DNA of 64,000 nt from the NCBI RefSeq assembly GCF_900103165.1, contig NZ_FNKY01000001.1:2666001-2730000 (forward strand), in the 5' to 3' direction. Position 1 is the stretch's first letter; every line of letters starts with the position of its first letter. The notes beneath the pieces were generated by a model. It was not told where the DNA came from and ran no database searches. It was given only the letters and a program-made list of their open reading frames with translations. The DNA comes from Nitrosospira multiformis (lineage in GTDB: Bacteria; Pseudomonadota; Gammaproteobacteria; Burkholderiales; Nitrosomonadaceae). Shown piece by piece: positions 53,659 through 64,000 of this stretch. The translations under genes were made by a program, and so were the position numbers.

Positions 53659-54864
53659 TCAGTAGAGGCCTTTGCTACTGCCGGATGCACCCTCCTCGCT
53701 ACCCTCCTTTTTAACGATGTCGGCGATGCGCACGAGATCACCCTCAGCAATACCATCGGGCGGATTTTCAATGATGCGATCATCGGCGGCAAGACCCGAG
53801 CTTAATTCGATGACCTTGCCCAGATCGCGCATGATCGTGACCGTCTTCAGTATAACCTTGCTGCCAGGCCCAACCGTGGCAATGCGGAGACCTGCTTTGT
53901 CGAACATCAGTGCACTCGCCGGCACGCTCAGCACGACAATATTGCGAGGCAGATCGAAACTTACGTTGGCGAATGCACCGGGCATCAGCTCTCCGTCCGC
54001 GTTATCGACCAGAATCTGCATCAATGTTGTGCCTGACGCGATATTGACCGCCTGCGCCGACGAGGCAACAGCTGCAGCATAAATCTTGCCCGGGCGCTCC
54101 GGCACCGTGATTCTCACCTTGGTCCCCGGCGGGATGCTGGGTACGTAGGTCTGCGGCACGTTGACGTAGGCGCGCAACGTGCTCGTCTTGGATACTTCGA
54201 AGAGTTCCTGCCCCACGCCGTCGCCGGCATTGATCAACGCGCCGATGTCAGTTCCCCGCGCGGTGACGAGGCCATCGAACGGTGCAACGATGCGGGTAAA
54301 ATTTTTCTGCGCTTGCAAACGATCGAGATTCGCCTGTGCAGAGTCTGCCAATGCTTTCTTCGCCATGAAGTCGCCAATCTTCTCATCGGCTGCCTGTTTC
54401 GACACATAATTCGAATCCACCAGCAGCTGCCAGCGTTTGGCGGTGACTTCAGCAAGCGAAGCGTTCGCCCGTGTGCTGGCAAGATCGGCCTTCCCCTGCA
54501 ACAGTTGCTGGTCAAGGTCCGGAGTCTCGATTTCGGCGAGTAATTGACCCGCTTTGACTGGAGCACCAATATCGACTTTCCAGCTTTTCAGATAACCGCT
54601 GACACGAGCATATAGCAATGCACGCGAATAGGCTTCCAGTCGGCCGGGTAGCTCAAGAGTTGGGGTATCGCCCTGCTTGCCGGGTTTGAGAATAGTTACG
54701 GACGGGATAGCCTGCTCATTGGTCCACTCGCGCATTCGCTCGTGATCAAAGGCTCGCAAAGTAAGACCGGTGATGACGATGATTAAAACGATGACCGCGG
54801 CAACAATACCTACGAGGCGCAGTTTGCGCAGCGCCACATCAGGAGCTGAAGTGTCAGGCGGCAT
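53659..54864 (-). CDS. RND efflux periplasmic adaptor (membrane fusion protein)
   Basis: A 401-residue adaptor linking an RND pump to an outer-membrane channel. It has an N-terminal membrane anchor (LVGIVAAVIVLIIVITGLTL), a lipoyl-like half (GRLEAYSRALLYARVSGYLK and later TRIVAPFDGLVTARGTDIGA), a helical hairpin between them, and the beta-barrel part (TSTLRAYVNVPQTYVPSIPP). The ATG at 54864 overlaps the pump gene stop by 11 bp and has GGAG upstream. The order pump then adaptor is the reverse of the usual one; no outer-membrane channel gene is adjacent. Confidence 0.92.
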   Translation of the reverse strand: MPPDTSAPDVALRKLRLVGIVAAVIVLIIVITGLTLRAFDHERMREWTNEQAIPSVTILKPGKQGDTPTLELPGRLEAYSRALLYARVSGYLKSWKVDIGAPVKAGQLLAEIETPDLDQQLLQGKADLASTRANASLAEVTAKRWQLLVDSNYVSKQAADEKIGDFMAKKALADSAQANLDRLQAQKNFTRIVAPFDGLVTARGTDIGALINAGDGVGQELFEVSKTSTLRAYVNVPQTYVPSIPPGTKVRITVPERPGKIYAAAVASSAQAVNIASGTTLMQILVDNADGELMPGAFANVSFDLPRNIVVLSVPASALMFDKAGLRIATVGPGSKVILKTVTIMRDLGKVIELSSGLAADDRIIENPPDGIAEGDLVRIADIVKKEGSEEGASGSSKGLY

Positions 54865-57800
54865 GGATTTCTCCGGCAACGGAATCCGGGGCTGGCTTTT
54901 TGCCGGGCCTGCCGTGCACGATACTGAAAACAATCGGGACAAATATCAGTGTTGTGACTGTTGCGAAGACCAGGCCGCCGATGACCGCGCGGCCGAGCGG
55001 TGCGTTCTGCTCGCCGCCTTCACCGAGGCCCAGCGCCATCGGCACCATGCCGATGATCATCGCCAGAGCTGTCATCAAAACCGGCCGCGAACGCACGAAT
55101 CCGGCATCGAGTGCGGCGGCGGTCGCGTCGCCGATCGCATCAAGACGTTCGCGCGCAAAGCTGATCATAAGTACGCTATTCGCGGTTGCGACCCCCATGC
55201 ACATGATAGCGCCGGTTAGTGCCGGCACCGAGATTGGTGTGTGTGTCACGAACAACATCCAGACGATGCCGGCAAGCGCCGCCGGTAATGCGGTAATGAT
55301 GACGAACGGGTCGGTCCAGGATTGAAAGTTTACGACAATCAATAGGTAGATAAGCACAATTGCGCCAAGTAGTCCGAACAACAAGCCCGAAAATGCGCTC
55401 TCCATCGTGCGTACCTGGCCGAGCAATGAGACAGTCGATCCTTTTGGCACTTTACTCGCGGTATCGGTGAGAATGCGGCGCAGGTCGACGGCTACTGCTC
55501 CGAGATCACGCTCTTGCGTGGTTGCATGGATTTGCACCATTGGCAGGAGGTCGTACTGGCTGACCAACGCATTGCTGCTGGTACGCGTGAAGTCGGCGAG
55601 AGCGCCGAGCACCTGAGAGTTGCCATCGCTGCCGCCGACCGGCAAATTGGCAAGCGCGGCAAGTGTATCCAGGCGGTATTGCGGTGTCTGTATTACGATT
55701 GGATATTGCACGCCATTCCGCGGATTCAACCAGAAGGTTGGAGCTACCTGGCTGCTGCCAGCAAGGTTGGCAACCAGGCTGGTGGTAATGTCGCGCATGG
55801 TAATACCGACCTGTTGCGCGCGCGTACGGTCGACGTCAATATCAAAGACCGGTCTCCTTCGCGACTGCTGGATACGCACGTCGGCGATGCCGGTGATCGC
55901 GCGTATTTGCGGCAGCAGCGAGTTGGCATAATCAAAGCTCGCATCCAGATCGTTGCCGCGGATCTGCAGCTCGATTGGCGCTGGCGAACCGAAATTCAGG
56001 ATTTGGCTGACGATATCGGCTGGCGGGAACGAAAATGTGACCCCGGGAAACTGGCGCGGGAGCTCTTCACGCAACCTGCGCACATAGCCGCCAGTGGGCT
56101 GGTGGCCTTGCTTCAGCGCGACCTGAATGTCGCCATCCTGCGTACCCATAACTCCCGTGTTGTTGTAGCTCAGGTTGATGCTGCTGGGCGGTAGACCTAT
56201 ATTGTCGACTATTACTTCAATTTCATGCGGTGGAATGATTTTGCGAATTGCTTTCTGGATTTCGGCGAACTGATTCGCTGTTTCTTCCACCCGTGTACCG
56301 ACCTGAGTACGTGCGTGCATCAGGATCTGGCCGCTATCGACCGCTGGGAAGAAATTACGGCCGAGAAATGGTAACAATAAAAATGAGGCGAGCACGAATG
56401 CGAGAAAGCAAATGACGAATATGCGGCGGTGCGCCATTGCGAGGGTCAGGTATTCACGGTAGCGAGTACGGCCGTGCTCGAAACTTGCTTCGAAGCGACG
56501 TTGAAAAAGCACCAGCGAATTGCGCGGCGACTGTTCCTGCTCGTCGTGATGCGCGTGCGGATGGAGCAGATATTTCGCCATGGTCGGCACCAGAGTACGC
56601 GAAAGGAGGAAAGACCATGCTATCGATAACATCACTGCCACTGCCATGGGTACAAAAAGGAAGCGCGCAACACCTTCCAGAAAGAACATGGGTATGAAAA
56701 CGACGCAAATGCATAGCAACGAGACGAACGCCGGAGTTGCGATCTGCGTGGCGCCGTCCATGATGGCGGTCTCAACATCCTTCCCCTCTTCTAAATGCAG
56801 GTTGATGCTCTCTATGGTCACCGTAGCGTCATCGACAAGGATGCCAACGGCTAGCGCAAGCCCCCCAAGAGTCATGATATTGAGGGTTTCGCCAAGTGCC
56901 GCCAGGCAGATGATCGCACCGAGGATAGACAGCGGGATCGACACCGCGACAATTACGGTAGAGCGCCAGCTGCCAAGAAATAACAATATCATGATACTTG
57001 TCAGCACCGCGGCAATAGCGCCTTCCAATGCGACACCCTTGATTGCTGCACGCACGAACAAGGCCTGGTCGTTGATGGGTACAACCTGGAGATTGTCCGG
57101 TAACGCTGGTTTGATCTGGGCCAGTTTCGACCGGATACCAGCGACGATGGCGAGCGTTGAAGTCACGCCATTCTTCAGTACCGTCATCACCACGGAGCGT
57201 GTACCGTCAACATGTACAATGTTGGTCTGCGGCGCATTACCATCGCGTATCTGTGCTACATCCCGGATATATATCGTTGAGCCACTAACCACCTTGATCG
57301 GCAGGTCACCGAGGTCTTGGATTACGGACGCGGCACTGTTCAACTGCAGCGTGTATTCAAATGCGTCTATCTTCTGCGTGCCAATCGGCGTGATCAGGTT
57401 CTGTGCGGCAAGTGCATTGCCGACATCCTGCGCAGTTAATCCGCGCGCCCGCAGTGCTGCCGGATCGAGGTCGATCTGTATCTGGCGCGTCTTGCCGCCA
57501 TACGGAAAAGGAATCGCTGCACCCGCCACGGTAATCAACTGCGTACGGACCGAGTTGAGCGCGAGATCAGCCAGGGTTTGCTCGGACATGCCCTTGCCGG
57601 AAAGTGCGAGCTGAAGAATCGGCACCGTCGACGCGTTGTAGTTGAGAATCAGCGGAGGCGTCGTACCCAGCGGCATTTGCCTTACAACGGTCTGCGAAAT
57701 TGCCGTGACTTGCGCGTTTGCAACCGCTATGTCAACGCCCGGCTGAAAAAAAACCTTGATGATTCCGGAGCCCGCGTACGAATTCGCTTCGATGTGCTCG

Positions 57801-58036
57801 ATGTCGTTGACGGTCGTTGTCAACGAGCGCTGGAACAGGGTTGTAATTCGTCCCGCCATTTCATCCGGCGGCAGCCCGGTATATTGCCAGACAACCGCAA
57901 TCACCGGAATGCGAATATCCGGGAAGATATCGGTGGGCGTGCGAAGCGCTGCAAGCGGACCGATGATGAGGAGCAGAAGTGCTAATACAACAAATGTATA
58001 CGGTCGCCGCAGGGCAACGCGAACGATCTCAATCAT
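54854..58036 (-). CDS. RND efflux transporter permease
   Basis: A 1060-residue inner-membrane pump of the RND superfamily, HAE-1-like. It has the duplicated 6+6 helix layout and large periplasmic loops, with LALAVGILVDDATVTIESIN in helix 4 (the paired Asp of the proton relay) and GMVPMALGLGEGGEQNAPLG near the end. N terminus MIEIVRVALRRPYTFVVLAL is typical. A His-rich cytosolic segment (LLHPHAHHDEQEQ) between the halves may be noted, but heavy-metal (CzcA) motifs are not evident, so substrate is open: drugs, solvents or metals. It sits between response regulator B and the third block remnant, as if inserted there. Confidence 0.94.
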   Translation of the reverse strand: MIEIVRVALRRPYTFVVLALLLLIIGPLAALRTPTDIFPDIRIPVIAVVWQYTGLPPDEMAGRITTLFQRSLTTTVNDIEHIEANSYAGSGIIKVFFQPGVDIAVANAQVTAISQTVVRQMPLGTTPPLILNYNASTVPILQLALSGKGMSEQTLADLALNSVRTQLITVAGAAIPFPYGGKTRQIQIDLDPAALRARGLTAQDVGNALAAQNLITPIGTQKIDAFEYTLQLNSAASVIQDLGDLPIKVVSGSTIYIRDVAQIRDGNAPQTNIVHVDGTRSVVMTVLKNGVTSTLAIVAGIRSKLAQIKPALPDNLQVVPINDQALFVRAAIKGVALEGAIAAVLTSIMILLFLGSWRSTVIVAVSIPLSILGAIICLAALGETLNIMTLGGLALAVGILVDDATVTIESINLHLEEGKDVETAIMDGATQIATPAFVSLLCICVVFIPMFFLEGVARFLFVPMAVAVMLSIAWSFLLSRTLVPTMAKYLLHPHAHHDEQEQSPRNSLVLFQRRFEASFEHGRTRYREYLTLAMAHRRIFVICFLAFVLASFLLLPFLGRNFFPAVDSGQILMHARTQVGTRVEETANQFAEIQKAIRKIIPPHEIEVIVDNIGLPPSSINLSYNNTGVMGTQDGDIQVALKQGHQPTGGYVRRLREELPRQFPGVTFSFPPADIVSQILNFGSPAPIELQIRGNDLDASFDYANSLLPQIRAITGIADVRIQQSRRRPVFDIDVDRTRAQQVGITMRDITTSLVANLAGSSQVAPTFWLNPRNGVQYPIVIQTPQYRLDTLAALANLPVGGSDGNSQVLGALADFTRTSSNALVSQYDLLPMVQIHATTQERDLGAVAVDLRRILTDTASKVPKGSTVSLLGQVRTMESAFSGLLFGLLGAIVLIYLLIVVNFQSWTDPFVIITALPAALAGIVWMLFVTHTPISVPALTGAIMCMGVATANSVLMISFARERLDAIGDATAAALDAGFVRSRPVLMTALAMIIGMVPMALGLGEGGEQNAPLGRAVIGGLVFATVTTLIFVPIVFSIVHGRPGKKPAPDSVAGEIHAA

Positions 58037-58327
58037 AAGAAATAGTGAGAAAATTAGTGCGTTGCGTTAAAAATGTGTCATCAGGCCTCCCAGAGTAATG
58101 GATGTCATCGCCTGAATCCATACCTTGTCGAGATCCAGGTTTCCAAGAACTGTAACTAGTGGAATATTCAGACGTCTGACAAGACCTGACTCGATTTGTC
58201 GAGATTGGGATATCCACCGGGCAGTGGCTGCCAATCGGTATAGTCCGGGGTTGCCTGCCACACGGCGCCCCAGAGGAGCCATTTTCCTCCTGCGAGAAGA
58301 AAAGGCGTCCTCAGTGGAGTACTGGGC

Positions 58328-58681
58328 GTGATAATAATAGTCTTTCTACCTAATGAACATAGGCTTTTTCGGGATGGGCTGAAACGGATTCTTGGCGAAA
58401 CAACCGGTATCGTCGTCGTTGGCGGAGGCGACAGACGGGCTTGATGCCTTAAAAAAAATGCGCCATGGCGGATGGGACGGGGCATTACTGGATATCAGCA
58501 TGCCGGCATGAATGGTCTGGAAGTACTAAAAACAAATAATGAACGATGATGCGAAGCATCAAATACTGATGTTAAGCACGTATCATGAGGATGAATACGC
58601 CATCAGGACAATACGTGCAGGTGCATCCGCCTACCTCACCAAGAACAGTCCCATCGATCTGCTGTTATCCGCAATCCGGCC
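58328..58681 (+). pseudogene. Response-regulator pseudogene (third copy)
   Basis: The sequence follows the block B regulator gene from its start (GTG ATA ATA ATA GTC TTT) through the receiver domain to about codon 118 (LTKNSPIDLLLSAIRP), then breaks off. It carries several frameshifts (GTTGGCGGAGGCGACAG against GTCGGCGAGGCAACCG; ATGCCGGCATGAATGG with one G lost) and a changed acidic pair (DDH to NEH). The helix-turn-helix part is absent. It points at the second nikR. Confidence 0.9.
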
Positions 58682-58725
58682 AATATTAGGTGCTTGTGGG
58701 CGCGCCCATATGGCCGGCTTCATAA

Positions 58726-59187
58726 TCATGCAAGCGCGACACTATGAGCATGCGGTAAGGATTCAGGAATACATTGTTTTTGCATGATATCGACTGGCAG
58801 GAGATGCAGTTTGCCATGCCGGACCCCGCGTGTAGCGATAATATGATTGGCAAATTTTTTCACATTCTTGATAGTCCCGCTCAGGACGGCCACTTCCAGG
58901 CAGTTATCATGATCCATATGTACATGCATAGTAGATAGTGTTAAATCATGATGGTCGTGTTGCACCGCGGTAAGCGAGCTGGCCAGCTCACTTTCGTGAT
59001 GACTGTATATATAACTGAGTGTGGCAATACAGTGACCTTCCACATGTTCCTCCGAGTGGACGGTGTCGAGCAAATCTCGTATCAGGTCACGGACGGCTTC
59101 CGAGCGATTGAAATAGCCGCGATTATGCATAACAACATCGAACTGCTCGGCAAGCTGATCATTAAGCGATATAGTTAGACGTTCCAT
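58726..59187 (-). CDS. nikR: Nickel-responsive regulator NikR (copy 2)
   Basis: A 153-residue ribbon-helix-helix regulator, about 60 percent like copy 1. The nickel ligands are kept: His in QHDHHDL, the two in MHVHMDH and the Cys in NCLEVAV. The DNA-contact strand is MERLTISLNDQLAEQFDVVM, close to copy 1 (MERLTISLDTQLSKQFDDLM) but not identical; Asn9-Asp10 replace Asp9-Thr10, so operator preference may differ. The ATG at 59187 with GGAG nine bases upstream fits the family start. It converges on the regulator pseudogene. Having two intact NikR proteins in one region is unusual. Confidence 0.95.
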   Translation of the reverse strand: MERLTISLNDQLAEQFDVVMHNRGYFNRSEAVRDLIRDLLDTVHSEEHVEGHCIATLSYIYSHHESELASSLTAVQHDHHDLTLSTMHVHMDHDNCLEVAVLSGTIKNVKKFANHIIATRGVRHGKLHLLPVDIMQKQCIPESLPHAHSVALA

Positions 59188-59696
59188 ATTTACTTTCTCC
59201 CAGATTATTTGTTCCTGCAATAATTTCTTTTATTTATGGGGATTCATTTCGTCATTAATGTGACAACACTGCAGGTAAATAAAAATACCACACACAGCCG
59301 AGATGTCTGTAAGGATGAGCTGGAACATGTTGTAAGATAAATGAGCCCCTTGTCAGGGATTCCCTACACCAGTACCATTGGATTAGCCGGCGATGTCCAC
59401 AGTCTTATTATGGGAATTACCCGTTGACAATCGAAAGCTTGTGCACAGACATGACGATTGACTCTCATGAACGCTACCGGACAGTAGGCCGGCTTATGGG
59501 ATAATCGATCCTGTTAACACCTCAGGGCATGTCAACAGCTGACATCGTCCTCATGAGCTTGTTTCCGTTTATGTGAAGTATCCTTTTACCAGGCATAACA
59601 AAAACTTGTTGAGCCGCGGCACTTGACGCACAAGGCTTGATTGCCTGCTGGTAAGGCGTCGGATAGTCAACCGCCCCATAACAACGTACATTCTAT
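59188..59696. other. Intergenic region between nikR2 and yaeQ
   Basis: About 510 bp with no convincing gene. It should hold promoters for both divergent genes; no exact NikR palindrome was found here. Confidence 0.4.
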
Positions 59697-60248
59697 ATGG
59701 CGCTTGGAGCAACCATTTTTAAAGCCGATCTGCAAATCGCGGATCTGGACCGCAATTATTATCGGGATCATGCGCTCACTCTCGCCCGCCATCCATCGGA
59801 AACCGATGAACGCATGATGGTGCGATTACTGGCCTTCGCGCTCCACGCCCATGAAGCATTATCGTTTGGCAACGGACTGAGTACCCATGATGAACCCGAT
59901 CTCTGGCAAAAAGATTTAACGGGCGCTATCGAGTTCTGGATAGATGTAGGTCTCCCGGATGAAAAACTGATCCGCAAAGCCTGCGGCCGCGCCGGCCGGG
60001 TCTTCGTTTACACTTATGGCGGGCGTGTCGCCGATATGTGGTGGAGTCAATGCCGCGGCAAACTCGAACAGATCAAGAACCTGACGGTGACCAATCTGCC
60101 TTTGGAAGCCAGTCGCGCCATTGCAAAACGGGCACAACGCAGCATGTGCTTGAACTGTACTATTCAGGATGAGCAAATTTGGCTTGCCGATGGGACTGAG
60201 TCAGTACTGATTGAACTGGTAACACTAAAGAGCCCGCTACCGGCCTGA
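59697..60248 (+). CDS. yaeQ: YaeQ family protein
   Basis: A 183-residue protein of the YaeQ family, structurally a PD-(D/E)XK nuclease-like fold of unknown role. Family segments are clear: MALGATIFKADLQIADLDRN, TLARHPSETDERMMVRLLAF, DEPDLWQKDLTGAIEFWIDV and GQPDEK-like VGLPDEKLIRKACGRA. E. coli YaeQ was reported to suppress loss of RfaH, but the mechanism is unclear. Single gene, no strong ribosome-binding site. Confidence 0.93.
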   Translation: MALGATIFKADLQIADLDRNYYRDHALTLARHPSETDERMMVRLLAFALHAHEALSFGNGLSTHDEPDLWQKDLTGAIEFWIDVGLPDEKLIRKACGRAGRVFVYTYGGRVADMWWSQCRGKLEQIKNLTVTNLPLEASRAIAKRAQRSMCLNCTIQDEQIWLADGTESVLIELVTLKSPLPA

Positions 60249-60404
60249 AATGGACTACCCTTAGTCATCCGTGCGTCTTTCCGCCACATCCGGGCAATTT
60301 TGCGCCCTTCACCCTTAGGTCTCGCACCACGCTCACAGCACCGGCCCAAAGCGGCCCACTCTCATGGGAACCGCGGAGCGATTATTCCCATGTAATAAAC
60401 TCAT

Positions 60405-60791
60405 TCATTCTTTAGATTTTCCAGGGCCTTCTATAAACAAAGCCCTTAATCCGGGGAAACGTTGTGGCTCCTCCTGAACCGGTCTTGGCGCCAGTCTCTC
60501 AAGTTCAGCTTCCAGTTCAACAATACGCCGCTCCAGCGCTATTTTGTCTTGTTCCAGGCGCGAAACCTGACTCCGAAGCCGCGAACGCGTCCACCGGCTT
60601 TTTATCATACTCGGCGAGGACAACAACCCGGCAATAAGTACCCCCAGGCCCATTGCAAGCAGCAGCACCAGAGCCAGGGAGCCCTCAAAACTCCACAAGG
60701 CAACGGATACCGTTACCGGCACGTTGTTCTGTAAAGAGAACCCCACAACGCCTATGGCGAGGACGATACCCACTATTAGAAGCAGATGCAT
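60405..60791 (-). CDS. LapA-domain (DUF1049) membrane protein
   Basis: A 128-residue protein with two N-terminal membrane helices (LLLIVGIVLAIGVVGFSLQN and ALVLLLAMGLGVLIAGLLSS) and the LapA-type QNNVPVTVSVALWSFEGSL between them, followed by a cytosolic coiled coil (RLEQDKIALERRIVELEAEL). LapA with LapB controls lipopolysaccharide assembly by acting on LpxC turnover through FtsH; LapB is not adjacent here. Length and layout fit the family. Confidence 0.85.
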   Translation of the reverse strand: MHLLLIVGIVLAIGVVGFSLQNNVPVTVSVALWSFEGSLALVLLLAMGLGVLIAGLLSSPSMIKSRWTRSRLRSQVSRLEQDKIALERRIVELEAELERLAPRPVQEEPQRFPGLRALFIEGPGKSKE

Positions 60792-61162
60792 GGTTTTATT
60801 CCGCTATTTGATTGGCATCACTGGACGGGCTTCAGCTATCCCGGCTTTCCTGGTGAAAAGAATATAGGGCAGATTGTCCATGAAGCAAGAATAGCAAGAA
60901 TACGATGACTCTTCCATGCTGGCAATCAGTCGGCAGGCTTGAAGATCGAAGCCAAAAAACGGCTGGGAGGAGGACAGGACTTGAGGCGGAGGAGAAAATA
61001 CGATGAATTGGGTCGTTCGGATGCAACTGGGAAAATTCGATTTAAACCGGCAATGAAATGCTTTGGAAACCACTGGATACCGGCTTCCGCTGATAGGACA
61101 TCTGTACCGTTGTACCGTTTTTACCCTGTGAAAATCGGTGTATTTTACTTCTTGTTACCGCT
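60792..61162. other. Intergenic region, nothing recognised
   Basis: About 370 bp between ftsB and the LapA-like gene, both on the minus strand. No gene or clear terminator is seen. Confidence 0.4.
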
Positions 61163-61483
61163 TCACGGTTTTCCTTCTTCAACCTGGCTCGCTTGCGAAG
61201 TATTTTTTTTATCTTCCAGCAGGTGGAAAAAGATTTCATCCTTCCTGATCATGCCCAGTTCGCTGCGGGCACGCTCTTCAATGGCATCGGAACCTTGCTT
61301 GAGATCGCGCACTTCCGCGTCCAGGGTGGTATTCCGGATTTGCAGCTTCTGGTTGATTTCATGTTGTGCCAACACTTGCTGATCGAATTCCCATACTTTC
61401 AACCAGCTCCCCTTGCCCAGCCATAGCGGATACTGCAGCAGGGCAATCAGAGCAATGAGTATAAGACTCAGCATTACTTTCAC
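61163..61483 (-). CDS. ftsB: Cell division protein FtsB
   Basis: A 106-residue bitopic divisome protein that acts with FtsL and FtsQ. It has one membrane helix ([20 protein letters not shown]), then a coiled coil ([20 protein letters not shown]) and the FtsB signature [20 protein letters not shown]. The frame opens with GTG at 61483; an ATG at 61474 is an equally reasonable start. It lies 160 bp downstream of eno on the same strand, the usual neighbour in Proteobacteria. Confidence 0.93.
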   Translation of the reverse strand: MKVMLSLILIALIALLQYPLWLGKGSWLKVWEFDQQVLAQHEINQKLQIRNTTLDAEVRDLKQGSDAIEERARSELGMIRKDEIFFHLLEDKKNTSQASQVEEGKP

Positions 61484-61644
61484 TTGAATATCCCGCAGAT
61501 CACCATTTACGTGGGCAATCCCTGCCTGGCTGCCCCGCTTTCATTGAGGGCTCGCCCTACTTGCTTGCATACACGCCACTTTCAAACGCCCCCCCTTCTT
61601 CTTTAAGGAATTGGCGCAGAGCTTATGAAGTGATGGGAGTACCC

Positions 61645-62952
<1,308 letters not shown>

Positions 62953-62972
62953 CTAAATTTTATTAAGTTTTC

Positions 62973-63162
62973 CGTAGGATGGGTGGAGCGAAGCACAACC
63001 CATCATTCAGCCTGTTTCACCCCTCACCGCCGTCGCTTACCTTACCTCTCCAGCTCAAACCTTGAGGGCAAACTGGTTTCAACGGAATAAAACATACAAG
63101 GTGGCCAATCGGTAGGGGAGCGCGGGGTTTGATGGGTTACGGCCATGTTTACCCATCCTGCG
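62973..63162. repeat. Dispersed inverted-repeat element (copy 2)
   Basis: Left end CGTAGGATGGGTGGAGCG with CACAACCCATC; right end GATGGGTTACGG with ACCCATCCTGCG. The ends are an imperfect inverted repeat of about 34 bp, enclosing about 120 bp without a gene. A 14-bp direct repeat TAAATTTTATTAAG lies on either side (62954-62967 and 63199-63212) and could be a remnant of insertion. A relative lies at 15699-15841. Confidence 0.65.
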
Positions 63163-63221
63163 TGGGCACCAAACCGGGAGTGGCTCATAAACAATATATA
63201 AATTTTATTAAGAAACTATTT

Positions 63222-63238
63222 AGCGCTTAAAAGCGCTT
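63222..63238 (-). terminator. Short stem-loop at the pyrG stop
   Basis: AGCGCTT and AAGCGCT face each other across two bases, right at the pyrG TAA. No long T-run follows, so it may be a weak terminator or only a short palindrome. Confidence 0.35.
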
Positions 63239-64000
63239 AAGCGATGTTCTTCAATTTACCGGAAGCTATCGCCTCGGATGTAACACGCTTCTCAGCAAAA
63301 TCAATGGCTGCTTTGATAAATGCCGTGAACAATGGATGGCCCGATTTGGGCGCGGAGGTAAATTCAGGATGGAACTGACAGGCGACGAACCAGGGATGCT
63401 CGGTTTGCGGCAACTCGACCATCTCGCATAAGGCTTCTCCCGCCGACACACCACTTATGCGCAGCCCCGCCTGCTCCAACCGGGGAATGTATTCATTGTT
63501 GACTTCATAACGATGGCGATGGCGTTCTACGATTTTATCCGCTCCATAAATTTTCCGTACCAGCGACCCGTCTATCAGCAAGCATTCCTGTCCGCCGAGC
63601 CGCATGCTGCCGCCAAGATCCGACTTAGCATCACGAACTTCCAACTGTCCCTCCCGGGTATGCCATTCAGTGGTCAGGGCAATGACCGGATAGCAAGTAT
63701 CCGGATTAAATTCGGTACTGTGCGCGCCTTCCATGCCGGCCTTGTCGCGGGCGTATTCGATCACCGCCAGTTGCATGCCCAGGCAGATGCCGAGATAAGG
63801 GATACGGTTTTCACGCGCGTAACGGATGGCCATGATCTTGCCCTCCACCCCGCGTTTGCCGAATCCACCGGGAACCAGTATCGCATCCATACCGGCGAGG
63901 CAATCAATTCCTCGTTTCTCGATATTCTCGGAATCCGTATAGTGAATATTGATTTTGCTGCGGGTATGAATCCCGGCATGAATCAAAGCTTCCGAGAGGG
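63237..64000 (-). CDS. pyrG: CTP synthase, C-terminal part (5' end outside window)
   Basis: The last 253 codons of CTP synthase, which aminates UTP to CTP using glutamine. The visible frame begins ...[21 protein letters not shown] and continues through the class I glutaminase domain: [12 protein letters not shown], the nucleophile Cys in [33 protein letters not shown] and the catalytic His-Glu in [20 protein letters not shown]. The frame is open to the window edge, so the synthetase domain lies beyond. In many Betaproteobacteria kdsA sits between pyrG and eno; here only a 308-bp gap with a repeat element separates them. Confidence 0.96.
   Translation of the reverse strand, partial: LSEALIHAGIHTRSKINIHYTDSENIEKRGIDCLAGMDAILVPGGFGKRGVEGKIMAIRYARENRIPYLGICLGMQLAVIEYARDKAGMEGAHSTEFNPDTCYPVIALTTEWHTREGQLEVRDAKSDLGGSMRLGGQECLLIDGSLVRKIYGADKIVERHRHRYEVNNEYIPRLEQAGLRISGVSAGEALCEMVELPQTEHPWFVACQFHPEFTSAPKSGHPLFTAFIKAAIDFAEKRVTSEAIASGKLKNIA

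Overview
The window looks like a chromosomal segment of a betaproteobacterium, most probably an ammonia oxidiser of the Nitrosomonadaceae (Nitrosospira-like). This is an inference from the combination of a full urease operon with a dedicated urea transporter and porin, two NikR regulators, two Tat-exported beta-carbonic anhydrases, an EpsA/PEP-CTERM-type exopolysaccharide regulator and a pyrG/eno/ftsB neighbourhood. No amo or hao gene, tRNA, rRNA or CRISPR array was seen.

Layout. 1-8600: a pirin gene cut by the window edge and its divergent LysR regulator; a Tat beta-carbonic anhydrase whose stop codon abuts a 265-bp MITE; a decayed LysR fragment; a pyruvate-kinase-like gene flanked by two oppositely oriented Fur-box-like sites; an orphan EpsA regulator with its sugar-phosphate transferase. 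8800-11650: a tyrosinase with two small upstream genes, facing an exported membrane-anchored protein. 11900-18020: an alkylation-repair group (alkB, ada, an alcohol dehydrogenase, an AlkA-type glycosylase) and an amino-acid permease. 18100-24700: an exported protein with a degenerate PEP-CTERM tail, a DUF4142 protein, a GH13 glucosidase and a large GGDEF/EAL sensor. 25200-30450: a metal ABC transporter divergent from a TonB-dependent receptor, with two spaced palindromic operator candidates between them. 30750-32020: an AT-richer gene for three RidA domains in one chain.

32370-59190 is a nickel/urea island built from repeated blocks. Block B carries a nikR remnant, urea transporter, ureG-F-E-C-B-A-D, porin, histidine kinase and response regulator. 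Block A carries intact nikR, carbonic anhydrase, urea transporter, porin, histidine kinase and response regulator, but its urease genes are reduced to stubs of ureG, ureF and ureA. A third remnant (response-regulator pseudogene plus a second intact nikR) lies beyond an RND efflux operon. The transporter, porin core and kinase are near-identical between blocks A and B while intergenic DNA and signal peptides differ, which suggests recombination or gene conversion after duplication.

59700-64000 is housekeeping: yaeQ, a LapA-like protein, ftsB, eno and the 3' part of pyrG.

How it may work together (inference): a TonB receptor plus ABC transporter imports metal, possibly nickel; NikR senses it; porin and urea transporter bring urea in; urease with UreDEFG hydrolyses it to ammonia and inorganic carbon; periplasmic carbonic anhydrase interconverts CO2 and bicarbonate. 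Two sensor kinases and the GGDEF/EAL protein share one uncharacterised N-terminal input domain and may read the same cue. The most notable unusual items are the block duplication with urease loss, the single-chain RidA triplet, the shared input domain, and a phased 140-bp repeat array at about 38034-38453.
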